From: Poa pratensis
Taxonomy: Eukaryota; Streptophyta; Magnoliopsida; Poales; Poaceae
Assembly (NCBI GenBank): GCA_947311845.1
Contig: CAMZMU010000052.1
Location: 133,329,169-133,393,168, forward strand
DNA: 64,000 nucleotides
Direction of reading: 5' to 3'
Both the position numbers and the translations under genes were made by a program. Of this stretch, positions 24,044 through 34,800 are shown in pieces; the stretch's first letter is position 1; every line of letters begins with the position of its first letter. The notes under the pieces were generated by a model. The model did not search any database. It was not told the origin of the DNA and was given only the letters and a program-made list of their open reading frames with translations.

Positions 24044-24251
24044 CGAGTATGTGTAGATCGAGTCGTGCTCCATGTTCTACCCCTTCCTGAGAAGGAATTT
24101 CGGCAGCACCTCCCCGTTGTTCTTCGGATGCACACCCTCTCGGCTTGACAAGCTCGAGACGTGTATTCTGAAGAACAGCGGGGAGGTGCTGCCGAAATTC
24201 CATCTCGGGTCGGGGTAGAACATGGAACACGACTCGATCTACACATACTCG
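24044..24251 (+). ncRNA. Long near-perfect hairpin in CACTA leader, candidate small-RNA precursor
   Basis: Arms 24044-24128 and 24167-24251 (85 nt each) are reverse complements with about 7-8 mismatches, separated by a 38-nt loop. Paired blocks include 'gaatttcggcagcacctccc' against 'gggaggtgctgccgaaattc', and 'tgtagatcgagtcgtg' against 'cacgactcgatctaca'. The hairpin lies 160 bp before the transposase start. The size and quality fit a plant miRNA-like or siRNA precursor. Rice miR820 is a known miRNA made by a CACTA element, but I see no sequence match to it. Transcription and processing are not shown. Confidence 0.6.
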
Positions 24252-24411
24252 GGTGGGATAGGCCCTTCCTATTAGAAGTTTAGGTGAACCCTTGCATGCT
24301 GTAAAAGATAAAATTTGGCCATAATAAATTGGTGACATTGAATAAATTTACGGTGACATTGCATGCATTTAATTTCATGTTATTATTATTTGGCTCATAG
24401 TAAAGCAGAGG

Positions 24412-25757
24412 ATGGCTGATAATGGGTCGATGTACAGTGGCCGAACTAGTTTGGTTGACAGAACATACGAGTGGGTATGGAAGACCAATTTATTAGTGAA
24501 GGAGTTAGCGCGTGGTTCAACAGGCCTTCGTCCAAACTGCCCTTGCGTTTGTTGCAAGATGCGTAAACGTCAGGGAAAGGATGAGATGACTAAACACTCT
24601 GGTCTCGTGAGTATATGCCGAACTTCGTCACGACAGTCGACTTTGATGAGTATGAACGCGAGAATGGTAGGGTGATGCGGCAGCGGATCAATGGCAATGA
24701 AGATGATGGGATTAGAAACTGGCTAGATGATCTCCGTGATGGCGACGTGCCAGATTCGCCACCCTCACAGGAGGAACCGCCAGAACTGGAGGAGCCTCCA
24801 GAACCGGAGGAACCGCGTGAACCAGAGGACCCGGAGCCAACCGCGAAGGACTTCTTTGGTATGATGGCCTCGTCTCAGAGGCCTCTGTACGAGGGTGCAA
24901 AAATTTCTCAGCTCGATGCCATCTCACAAGCACTAGCCAAAAAGCTCGAGTACGGCAACACCCGTTCATGCTTTGAAGTGCATCTACAAACATATGGTAA
25001 CATGTTGCCCGAAGGGCATTGTCTGCCTAAAATCATGTACGAAACGAAGAAAATCCTGCGAGATCTCAGCATGGATTATAAAAAGATAGATTGTTGTCCA
25101 AAAGGATGCCTTTTGTTTTGGAAACAGTTTGCGGATGACAAGTACTGTAGCCTGTGTGGGGGCCTCTAGGCATCATGAGGTAAACGAAGCCGATGGTCAG
25201 AAGACGCAGACAAAAGTCACCATTAAGAGTCTTCGTTACCTCCCATTCATAAACAGAATCAAGCGGCTTTACATGAACAAAGAGTCTTCCACACAGATGC
25301 ACTGGCACAAGACGGGGAAGAGATACGAGGATGAGCACGGACGGGTAAAGATGGGACATCCATCTGATGGTACGGCATGGAAGAACTTTGATATGAAGCA
25401 CCCCGATGAGCAGCAGAGGCTCGAAACGTCAGAATCGCGATAGCAACCGATGGATTCAATCCATATGGTATGTCGACTACCTCGTACAGCTGCTGGCCCG
25501 TGTTTGTTATTCCGCTCAATCTCCCTCCCGGAGCCCTAATACAAAAGAAGACCATATTCCTGTCGCAGATCATTCCAGGTCCTGAATACCCAGGGAAGAA
25601 TTTAAGTGTCTACATGCAGCCGATTGTGGATGATCTAAACCAGCACCACGGGACGTTGACATATGATCATGCATCAAAGACAAACTTCTTGATGAAAGTT
25701 TGGTTCCACAATTCCATGCACGACATGCCCGGGTACGCCCTATTCTGCGGATGGTGT
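24412..25757 (+). pseudogene. CACTA TNP2-type transposase, N-terminal part
   Basis: The start at 24412 (MADNGSMYSGRTSLVDRTYE) opens the Transpos_assoc-like domain with a C-x-C-x2-C cluster (CPCVCCKMRKRQ). A Pro/Glu-rich linker (PPELEEPPEPEEP) follows, then the pre-TNP2 region (MLPEGHCLP, CCPKGCLLFWKQFADDKYCSLCG) and the TNP2/Transposase_21 region (SCWPVFVIPLNLPPG, MHDMPGYALFCGWC). The protein would bind and cut CACTA ends in the nucleus. At least three frame breaks are visible, near 24600, 25165 and 25413. Coding stops at 25757, where RLG-A copy 2 inserts; the codon frame resumes exactly at 44022 once the target duplication is discounted. Confidence 0.88.
25753..25757. other. Target site duplication GGTGT (left)
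   Basis: GGTGT at 25753-25757 is repeated at 44017-44021 and brackets RLG-A copy 2. A perfect 5-bp duplication is standard for Ty3-gypsy integration. Confidence 0.9.
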
Positions 25758-27482
25758 TGATGGCCCTTCACGTAGTTACCTGCGTGAAAAGTAAATGGGT
25801 TAGGTTGAGACTCCAAGTGCAGAGTGTGTAGTAAGTGGAAGACGTGTTTTCCCCACGAGGGGTGACTCGAGGGTTTAATATCGAACTCTCGGGGAATCAG
25901 TAGTGAAGATTTATCTTTCCTATCCTTCTTTTGGTTACCTACAAAACAAAGTAAATGTTTTGGTCCTCAACCTCACCTAGTGGTTGTCAAGCACAAGGTG
26001 TGAGAATGATATCAAGATAATATGCAATGCAAACAAGAAATAAATATGCAATGGTGGTAAATAAATATGCAAGGATGGTGTGCAATGATAAATGATATTT
26101 TTGGGTTTTTATGATGAATGCAAGATGTAAAAGTGTTTTTGTATTTTCGGATTTTTAAATGGCAGAAAATGGAAAAGTGGTAAAAGTGGTTGGAAAGGTG
26201 TTTCTTATGATTAAAAATGGACCGGGGTTCATGGTTTCACAAATGCACTCTCTCTTTAATAAAGTGGTAGACAATGGAACACTAGAGTTGACATATGAGA
26301 TTGCAACACAACAGTTTAATGACAAGTTATAATTATATGGGCATCACGTCCTAACATAGAGACCTTTTGGTTATTAGTCTCTCTTATACTCCACAAGATG
26401 CGAACTAAATCATAACACCTCAGTAATTAAGATAACTCAGAGTATAGCAATAAGTATCATGACATGAAGTTAAAATAAGAACATGCTAGATCTAGTCATG
26501 GAGAAGTGGCAATGGTCACACCCACATCTCCGGTAGCATGGTATTTTTTTTATCCCTAGTGAGGCAACAAAGTAAGGTAAAAACCCAAGTGGATCGCAGA
26601 ACTTTCTCTCACGTTCACCACTAGCCACCCCCCGTTACTCCAACTAATGCACACGTTCCCCCTCACACGCTCTCATAAACATGCTTGATCATGACAAGTA
26701 AATAAGAACGGGGTACATAATATGCATCTACTTTCATAACTGAAACAAAACCATTGCAATCTCAAACATATATTAACTCATAAAAAGATCCACCACAAAG
26801 GTATTACATAGATGACCGTAATCATGTTCAGCAGCTCATACGGTACTAATTAGTGAAGCTCGAGAGAGAGAGATACATAAGTTACTTCCACAAACCCATA
26901 GTCCAGAGGTGGACTACTCCCTCTTCATCATGGAGACGGTGGAGAAGTCGTTGGAGAAGATGGAGACCACGCCGGCAGCGCCCCGCCGGAGTTTTCCCCC
27001 TCCAATCTGCAACTCCAGGTCTCTGTTTCGGTGTTTCTGTGTTTTGGCGCTCCTTCCAGAGAACGTCGGGGACTATTTTTATAGGCGGTTTTAGGTCAAA
27101 ACGGAGTCGGTGGAGGAAAGATCGACGGCAACGGAGCTCCGAGGCCAAAAGGGGGTCCCACGCGGCCAGGTACATGGGCCGCGTGGGCCCACTCATCTGG
27201 GCCCTCGGGCCTCCGCTTGTTTGCTTCCTTCGCTCCCGCTTTGTTCCTTCCAAAAACTGCTCGTAAATTTCCAGGTCATTTGGACGTCGTTTGGGTCCCT
27301 GAAACATTAAAATATAGAAATAGGGTTTTCTGCCTGCCAGGGTTAATTCCATAAAAAATAGGAAACATATCAAATATTCCCAAAATCATTATAAAACAGT
27401 GATATAACCCTTATATGATGCAAATATGACTGGAATATAAGTAAAATAATGCAAAGTTCATGTATGCATTTTACATGCATCA
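25758..27482 (-). repeat. RLG-A copy 2, 3' LTR (1725 bp)
   Basis: TGATGGCCC to CATGCATCA, as in the other copies. It has more small indels than the partner LTR 42277-44016, for example near 26086, 26392 and 27042. Confidence 0.93.
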
Positions 27483-27519
27483 ACATCCCCAAGCTTAACC
27501 TATACTCGTCCTCGAGTAT
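27483..27519 (-). promoter_or_regulatory. RLG-A copy 2 3' module (hairpin and purine tract)
   Basis: Identical to copy 1: hairpin ATACTCGAGGACGAGTAT at 27502-27519, then 19 nt with TAAGCTTGGGGATG up to the LTR. Confidence 0.7.
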
Positions 27520-29806
27520 GAAGGTGATAAAACTAACATGGACTTTGCAATTTAATACTATCAATGGATATCAAAGATGATTACTATTGCTACATAGAGT
27601 CAAATGATTCATTCTTAAAAGGAGTAGCAATATGCAAGATAGTTTATGAAGTGATATCAAGTATTCAATGCAAGGATGTTCAATGATAATTCACAAAGTG
27701 TAACATAAGAAAAAGTACTATGGACCACATGTATGCATAATAATAAGTAAGAACATCCTAAATGGTCATAGAGTATTGATGAAAATCTGAATATAAAAGG
27801 TGGACACTTTGGAAAGATATATATGAGTAGAGGTAAAGCATGAATAATTTCATCTAACTTCTGAACTTCTCTACTTAAGTTAATGATTGTAATGTAATCC
27901 TTGGTGTCAAGCTCTCATTCCCCTATCATAGCATCTTGAATGATTAAGTTTAAAGTGAAAGCAATACGAGTAGTGTGCTTGACAAAGTACAGGTTGAAAG
28001 TCTCATGCCCCTTGAATACAAGTACCTACTCCATGTGTTACTCAACTTGGAAAACAAAGCAAGTTCAAGTTAAATATCATTGTAAGTAATAATAGTATCA
28101 TTAAGAGCGTCAACTGGGGTACCTCTTGTCCCAGGATATGGAACAAGCCCATATCAAAATGACAAGACAAACAAACACAATGAACAATCTCAACACCCTT
28201 TTTATTTACCATTGATAGCTTTTTATTGTAAGGTGTATCACAGAAGGTTCACCATAGCATGTAAGTAAATTTCCACCATGAATGATGCATGGCTTAGATT
28301 AGCGGCCCAGGCGTCTCTCTAACCATTTATACAAACTCATTTAAACTCACTTCATTTCCACATTTATTTCACCCATGGTAAGCATCCATAAACAAAAGTA
28401 CATGATATCAACTAAATGAGATGAAGTGCATGTTGAAAGCTTGCCATGTGACAGCACATATGAGCTAACTCTCAACCAAAGACATTTGTCAAGCCCACAA
28501 CATCATAATTTTAATCACAATGGGTCATATTTTATTTATGCAATGAAAGTAAAGTGTGCATCAAGTTCGAGAGAGCTATATAACCAACTTTTCCCATAAC
28601 AATCAACAACATAAGCATTTTCATTCAGAGGTATAGATAACACAAATATCATGATAAACATACTCGGAATAGCATAAAGCTAATAGGTAGATATGGTGGA
28701 CTCACTGGAAAAACTTTGGTTGAAAGGTGTTGGAAACAAGTTTTTGCTTGTTGGAATTTTTGGGCTAGCAAGAGGGAGAAAGTTGACCATCTAAATGCAT
28801 GCATGAGTGTCCATAGAACTAACTAATCCATGTTAAAACAAGGTAATAACATTTAGCATCAAAACATGAATAAAAGATAGCTCTTGATAAAATACTTGCA
28901 AATTATTATTCATTAACAAGCTCATATTCAACAAGCTCAAGAATCATGCAATTATATGTATCTTTTAAAATCTAACCCCAATATCCCTTTTCCCAATCTT
29001 ATAATAGCATTAACATAATTCAACCCAAATTTACAGTAGCTCTCTCATATATAAAGGATAGTGTGGTGGTCTCACAAAATAAAAAATCAACCTAAACAAA
29101 CAAAAGACGCTCCAAGTTTATGCGATAAAGTGTTTCGATCGAAAAACAGAAGTTAGACGTGTGCAAACCGAGAGTGTGTAAGTCCAGTGGGGTTGTATTC
29201 ACATCCCCAAGCTTATGGTATTCACCATCCTTGGATAGCTCTTGGTGCATCTCCTATAATCCTGTGAAAAAACTTCAAAACACCGTTTCTCCCATTTCTT
29301 TTTCTGTGGGGTGCATTAGTAGTGATAAACAAATAGATTTCTTGTTGCATATAATCCTTAGACAAAAATTCATATGAATGACCAGAAAGTGTATAATGTT
29401 GTATGCCTACTCATAAACTCAATTGGATAAAAAATATTCATGTTAAAAGTTCTAAGCATGCATCAAAATAATGGGACAGAATCTGTCTAGAACAATAGCT
29501 GCAGCTAAACGTATTTTTCTACCCTACTTACTTTGTCAGAAAATTCGAAAATATTTGTATACAGAGGATGAAAAGTTGCCACTGCAGTTCAAATATGAGT
29601 CCATTCGGAGTTACAGAATAAGAATTAAAAATCATACCGTGCACAGATTCGTGCAGGAATAAAATCTCCGAACGCTATAAGCAACTTTTTCATACCAAAA
29701 TGAGTAAAACTTGGCACTTTATTAAAAAATTCCAGAAACTAAACTAAACATTAAGTTCTTGTTACAGCAGAGGACACAAAGAAAATCAAAAAAATAAAAA
29801 ACAACC
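27520..29806 (-). other. RLG-A copy 2 non-coding interior
   Basis: Matches 8313-10593 throughout, with small indels and a short local duplication near 28920-28940. No polymerase or integrase frame. The conserved post-protease motif follows at 29807-29830. Confidence 0.8.
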
Positions 29807-29869
29807 GGGTTGCCTCCCGTAAAGCGCTTTTTTATAGCCATATAGCTAGGCTTCTAACTTGATGTTTAT

Positions 29870-30814
29870 TGTGGACGAAGCTCATGAGGGAGCTTGAACT
29901 TTGGTGTGTCCTCTTCCTTGGGAAGTGTTCCATGCACTTCTTGTGTGGAAACTGAAACGTCACATTCCCTTCTTTTGAATCAATGATAGCACCTGTAGTA
30001 CGAAGAAAAGGTCTTCCAGAATAATTGGACTAGAGGTTTTTCCCCATATCCATGATTAGAAAATCAACATGCACAAATGTCATATGTAACTCTACCATAA
30101 CATCACTTACTTTTCCTAAAGCATGTTTATGGAATCATCAGCAAGTGCAAGTTCAATAGAGCAGTTTTCAAGATTTTTCAATTCAAGTACTTATATAGTT
30201 CTTTAGATAAAACAGAGACACTAGATCCTAGATCAAGTATAGCATGGTGTGTCTCTTTTCCAATGGTTACTAGGACTTTGGGAATCCATATATCCCCAAG
30301 CTTAGGTGGTATCATAGCCTCTTGGTAATACCTAGCAATCTTTTCTTTCAAGACATGATTAGCAATATAAGAACCAAAACCAGCTTGGTTAACATTAATA
30401 GAAGGATCACTTGCAAATTTTTGTAAGATAGATATTAATTCATGCAAGCTACAATTCTCTAAGTCAAGCAATGGTTCATTTACTTCACTAAGCATTTTAA
30501 CTTCCTCAATTTTCTTTTCTTTCATTACCTTAATAGTTTCCTTAGCATTTCTCTTGCTCATGAATATGTTCCCAAGTTTATTTATACCTCTTGACAATAT
30601 TTAATTGTTTCTCATGTTTTTTGAGCTATGATGGTGTTCTTTAATGAGAAAATTCCTTAGTGAGCTGATCCACCTTTCAAACAAAGAGTCTTGTTTTTCA
30701 AATTTAGATATAAATTCCTTATTAAGCTCCTTTTGAGTAGATATAAATGATCTAATAGTGTTTTCTAAATCACTAGAAACATTACTACTAGTGACATATT
30801 TGTTTGGCACATAT
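29870..30814 (-). pseudogene. RLG-A copy 2 gag C-terminus and protease, broken
   Basis: Reading leftward from the RLG-B junction, frames give NKYVTSSNVSSDLENTIRSF, a coiled-coil-like region, then the linker MLSEVNEPLLDLENC and the protease active-site region ILDLGSSVSVLS. Single-base losses near 30655-30675, 30600 and 30190 break the frame. In the last, the codons after SKELY are shifted and the C-terminal strand is lost. Some breaks may be sequence errors, because 32322-32990 (the same locus beyond the gap) differs at several of them. Confidence 0.8.
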
Positions 30815-32308
30815 GGGGGTGGTACGTCTCCAACGTATCCATAATTTCTGCTGTTCCATGCATATTATACCATTTGCTACATGTTTTATATACACTTCGT
30901 CACTTTTATGCATTTTCTGGGACCAACCTATTAACAAGATGCCACAGTGCCAGTTCCTGTTTTTTGCTGTTTTTGGTTTCAGAAAGTTACTTCTGGAAAT
31001 ATTCTCAGAATTGCACGAAACAAAAGGCCAGGTCCCTATTTTTCCAGCACTTACACGGAGTCCGAAGGAGAGACGAAGAGAGAGCCACTAGGTGGCCAAA
31101 CCACCTGGCGGCGCGGCCCCACCTCCAGCCGCGCCTTCCTGTGGTTTGGGCCCTCAGGGGTCCGCCGACATCGCCCCTTCGCCTATTTATTCCCCGAGAC
31201 GAGAAAAACCCTAAAACATCGAGCCTTTCATCTAGAACATATTCGCTGCCGCCGCCGTCGTCAACCCTAACTCGGGGGGTTTCTGAAGCTCTTCCCGGCA
31301 CCCTGCCGGAGAGGGGAATCATCACCGGAGGGCTCTACATCGCCATGCCCGCCTCCGGAGTGATGTGTGAGTAGTTCATCCTTGGACTATGGGTCCAGCA
31401 GTAGCTAGATGGTTGTCTTCTCCACTTGTGCCATCATGTTTAGATCTTGTGAGCTGCCTATCATGATCAAGATCATCTTATTGTAATGCTACATGTTGTG
31501 TTTGCTGGGATCTGACTTATATTGATACCTATGTGGAGCTGAATATTATATTATCATATATGTCATTTGTGATCTTGCATGCTCTCCGTTACTTGTTGAA
31601 GCCTTGGCCCGTGAATACTTGTGACTCCAAGGGGGTATTTATGCATGATAGTTGGGTTCAACCTCTATTTAACCAGGGATAGTGACAGCAAGTTCTAAGG
31701 TTGTAGTGTGTTGGCCACTAGGGGTTAAAACAGCAATGCTTTATTCAAGGATGAATGTATTGTTTACATTACGCACATTACTTAATGCAATTGTCTGTTG
31801 CTTGCAACTTAATACTGGAAGGGGTACGGATGTTAACCGGAAAGTGGACTATTTAGGCATAGATGCATGCTGGATAGCGGTCTATGTACTTTGTCGTAAT
31901 GCCCAAATGAATCTCATAGTAGACACCACAGCTCACACATGCATGTTATATGCACTTATCAATTGTCAATTGCCCAGCTGTAATTTGTTTACCCAGCATG
32001 TTAGTTATCTTATTGGAGAGACAACTAGTGAACTGTGGACCCCGGTCCATTCTTTTACATCTGAAATACAATCTACTGCAATCATTGTTCTCTATGTTTT
32101 ATGCAAACAAACATCATTTTCCATTCGATACGTTTAACCCTTTGTTTTAGCAAGCCGGTGAGATTGACAACCTCACTGTTAAGTTGGGGCAAAGTAATTT
32201 GTTGTGTTGTGCAGGTTCCACGTTGGCACCGGAATCCCTGGTGTTGCGCCGCACTACACTCCTTCACCAACACCTTCGAAGCAAACCTCGTTTTCCTACT
32301 GGTCGTTT
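30143..32308. repeat. Left member of a false duplication at the assembly gap
   Basis: These 2166 bases (end of the RLG-A copy 2 protease region plus most of an RLG-B 5' LTR) recur at 32322-34498 immediately past the 13-N gap. The left copy stops at the gap inside the LTR, and the right copy starts at the gap inside the protease. That is the pattern of two contig ends that overlap but were not merged. Confidence 0.9.
30820..32308 (+). repeat. RLG-B 5' LTR as read in the left contig (truncated by gap)
   Basis: It starts TGGTACGTCTCC (usual A replaced by G) and runs to the N gap, about 120 bp short of the LTR end. It is the same LTR as 32995-34498. A few small indels distinguish the two readings. 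Confidence 0.88.
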
Positions 32309-32321
32309 NNNNNNNNNNNNN
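32309..32321. other. Assembly gap (13 N)
   Basis: Thirteen undetermined bases. Frames that cross it (for example 32082-32372 minus) are not real. Confidence 0.99.
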
Positions 32322-34498
32322 AAGTGCAAGTTCAATAGAGCAGTTTTCAAGATTTTCAATCAAGTACTTCATAGTTCTTTAGATAAAACAGAGACACTAG
32401 ATCCTAGATCAAGTATAGCATGGTGTGTCTCTTTCCAATGGTTACTAGGACTTTGGAATCCATATATCCCCAAGCTTAGGTGGTATCATAGCCTCTTGGT
32501 AATACCTAGCAATCTTTTCTTTCAAGACATGATTAAGCAATATAAGAACCAAAACCAGCTTGGTTAACAATAATAGAAGGATCACTGCAAATATTTTGTA
32601 AGAAGATATTAATCATGCAAGCTACAATTTCTCTAAGTCAAGCAATGGTTTCATTTACTTCACTAAGCATTTTAACTTCCTCAATTTTCTTTTCTTTCAA
32701 TACCATAATAGTTTCCTTAGCAATTCTCTCTTGCTCATGAATATGTTCCCAAGATTTATTATTACCTCTTGACAATATTTAATTGTTTCCTCATGTTTTT
32801 GAGCTATGATGGTGTTCTTTAATGAGAAAATTCCTTAGTGAGCTGATCACCCTTTCAAACAAAGAGTCTTGTTTTTCAAATTTAGATATAATTCCTTATT
32901 AAGCTCCTTTTGATAATATAAATGATCTAATAGTGTTTTCTAAATCACTAGAAACTTACTACTAGTGACATATTTGTTTGGCAGCTTATGGTGGTGGTAC
33001 GTCTCCAACGTATCCATAATTTCTCTTCTGCTGTTCCATGCTTATATTATACCATTTGCTACATGTTTATATACACTTCGTATCACTTTTATGCATTTTC
33101 TGGGACTAACCTATTAACAAGATGCCACAGTGCCAGTTCCCTGTTTTCTGCTGTTTTTGGTTTCAGAAAGTTACTTCTGGAAATATTCTCGGAATTGCAC
33201 GAAACAAAAGGCCAGTCCCTATTTTTCCAGCACGTACACGGAGTCCGAAGGAGAGACGAAGAGAGCCACGAGGTGGCCAAACCACCTGCGGCGCGGCACC
33301 CCCAGCCGCGCCTCCTGTGGTTTGGGCCCCTCGGGGGTCCGCCGACATCGCCCCTTCGCCTATTTATTCCCCGAGACGCGAAAACCCTAAAACACCGAGC
33401 CTTTCATCCAGAACATATTCGCTGCCGCCGCCGTCGTCAACCCTAACTCGGGGGGTTCTGAAGCTCTTCCCGGCACCCTGCCGGAGAGGGGAATCATCAC
33501 CGGAGGGCTCTACATCGCCATGCCCGCCTCCGGAGTGATGCGTGAGTAGTTCATCCTTGGACTATGGGTCCATAGCAGTAGCTAGATGGTTGTCTTCTCC
33601 ACTTGTGCCATCATGTTTAGATCTTGTGAGCTGCCTATCATGATCAAGATCATCTTATTGTAATGCTACATGTTGTGTTTGCTGGGATCTGACTTATATT
33701 GATACCTATGTGGAGCTGAATATTATATTATCATGTCTATGTCATTTGTGATCTTGCATGCTCTCCGTTACTTGTTGAAGCCTTGGCCACGTGAATACTT
33801 GTAACTCCAAGAGGGGGTATTTATGCATGATAGTTGGGTTCAACCTCTATTTAACCTGGGATAGTGACAGCAAGTTCTAAGGTTGTAGATGTGTTGTTGC
33901 CACTAGGGGTAAAACAGCAATGCTTTATTCAAGGATGAATGTATTGTTTACATTACGCACATTACTTAATGCAATTGTCTGTTGCTTGCAACTTAATACT
34001 GGAAGGGGTACGGATGTTAACCGGAAAGTGGACTATTTAGGCATAGATGCATGCTGGATAGCGGTCTATGTACTTTGTCGTAATGCCCAAATGAATCTCA
34101 TAGTAGACACCACAGCTCACACATGCATGTTATATGCACTTATCAATTGTCAATTGCCCAGCTGTAATTTGTTTACCCAGCATGTTAGTTATCTTATTGG
34201 AGAGACACCACTAGTGAACTGTGGACCCCGGTCCATTCTTTTACATCTGAAATACAATCTACTGCAATCATTGTTCTCTACTGTTTTATGCAAACAAACA
34301 TCATTTCCATTCGATACGTTTAACCCTTTGTTTTCAGCAAGCCGGTGAGATTGACAACCTCACTGTTAAGTTGGGGCAAAGTAATTTGATTGTGTTGTGC
34401 AGGTTCCACGTTGGCACCGGAATCCCTGGTGTTGCGCCGCACTACACTCCTTCACACAACACCTTCGAAGCAAACCTCGTTTTCCTACTGGTTCGATT
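32322..34498. repeat. Right member of the false duplication
   Basis: It repeats 30143-32308: RLG-A copy 2 protease and linker (32322-32994, minus sense), then the RLG-B 5' LTR from 32995. The first 670 bases have many 1-base indels relative to the left member, as at a poorly supported contig end. Confidence 0.9.
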
Positions 34499-34619
34499 AA
34501 ACCTTGGTTTCATACTGAGGGAAAACTTACTGCTGCACTCATCATACCTTCCTCTTGGGGTTCCCAACTGACGTGTGACGTACAAGCATTGTTTCTGGCA
34601 CTATTAACCTAGAGCCACA
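32995..34619 (+). repeat. RLG-B 5' LTR (1625 bp)
   Basis: TGGTACGTCTCC to AGAGCCACA. It pairs with 39531-41152, nearly identical by eye. A TATA-like CTATTTATT is at 33360-33368. The C/G-rich stretch after it ('gctgccgccgccgtcgtc') would be transcribed leader. Confidence 0.93.
33360..33368 (+). promoter_or_regulatory. TATA-like box in RLG-B 5' LTR
   Basis: CTATTTATT lies about 370 bp into the LTR, between a GC-rich upstream block and the probable leader. The same box is at 39892-39900 in the 3' LTR. Assignment rests on position only. Confidence 0.4.
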
Positions 34620-34629
34620 ACACGTTTTC

Positions 34630-34647
34630 TGGCGCCGTTGCCGGGGA
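34630..34647 (+). other. RLG-B primer binding site, Asp-tRNA type
   Basis: TGGCGCCGTTGCCGGGGA starts 10 nt after the 5' LTR. It is identical to the RLG-A primer site. Confidence 0.88.
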
Positions 34648-34800
34648 AAACAGAATTGCTTCTGCAAGGGGAGTCTCTCACACCCAATCTCTTTACTTTG
34701 TTATTTGTCTTGCTTAGTTTATTTTTATTTTTTGTTTGCTTCTTTATCAAAAACACAAAAAAATTAGTTACTTGTTTAATTATTTGATTTTTTTTTCAAA

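Noticed and set aside
31005..31374. Arg/Pro-rich frames at 30874-31374, 33122-33538 and 39654-40070, and 'MLYSRMNVLF' frames at 31682, 33920 and 40452
   Set aside because: All fall inside copies of the RLG-B LTR and shift with small indels.
32082..32382. Frames crossing the N gap
   Set aside because: They contain undetermined residues and join two unrelated contig ends.
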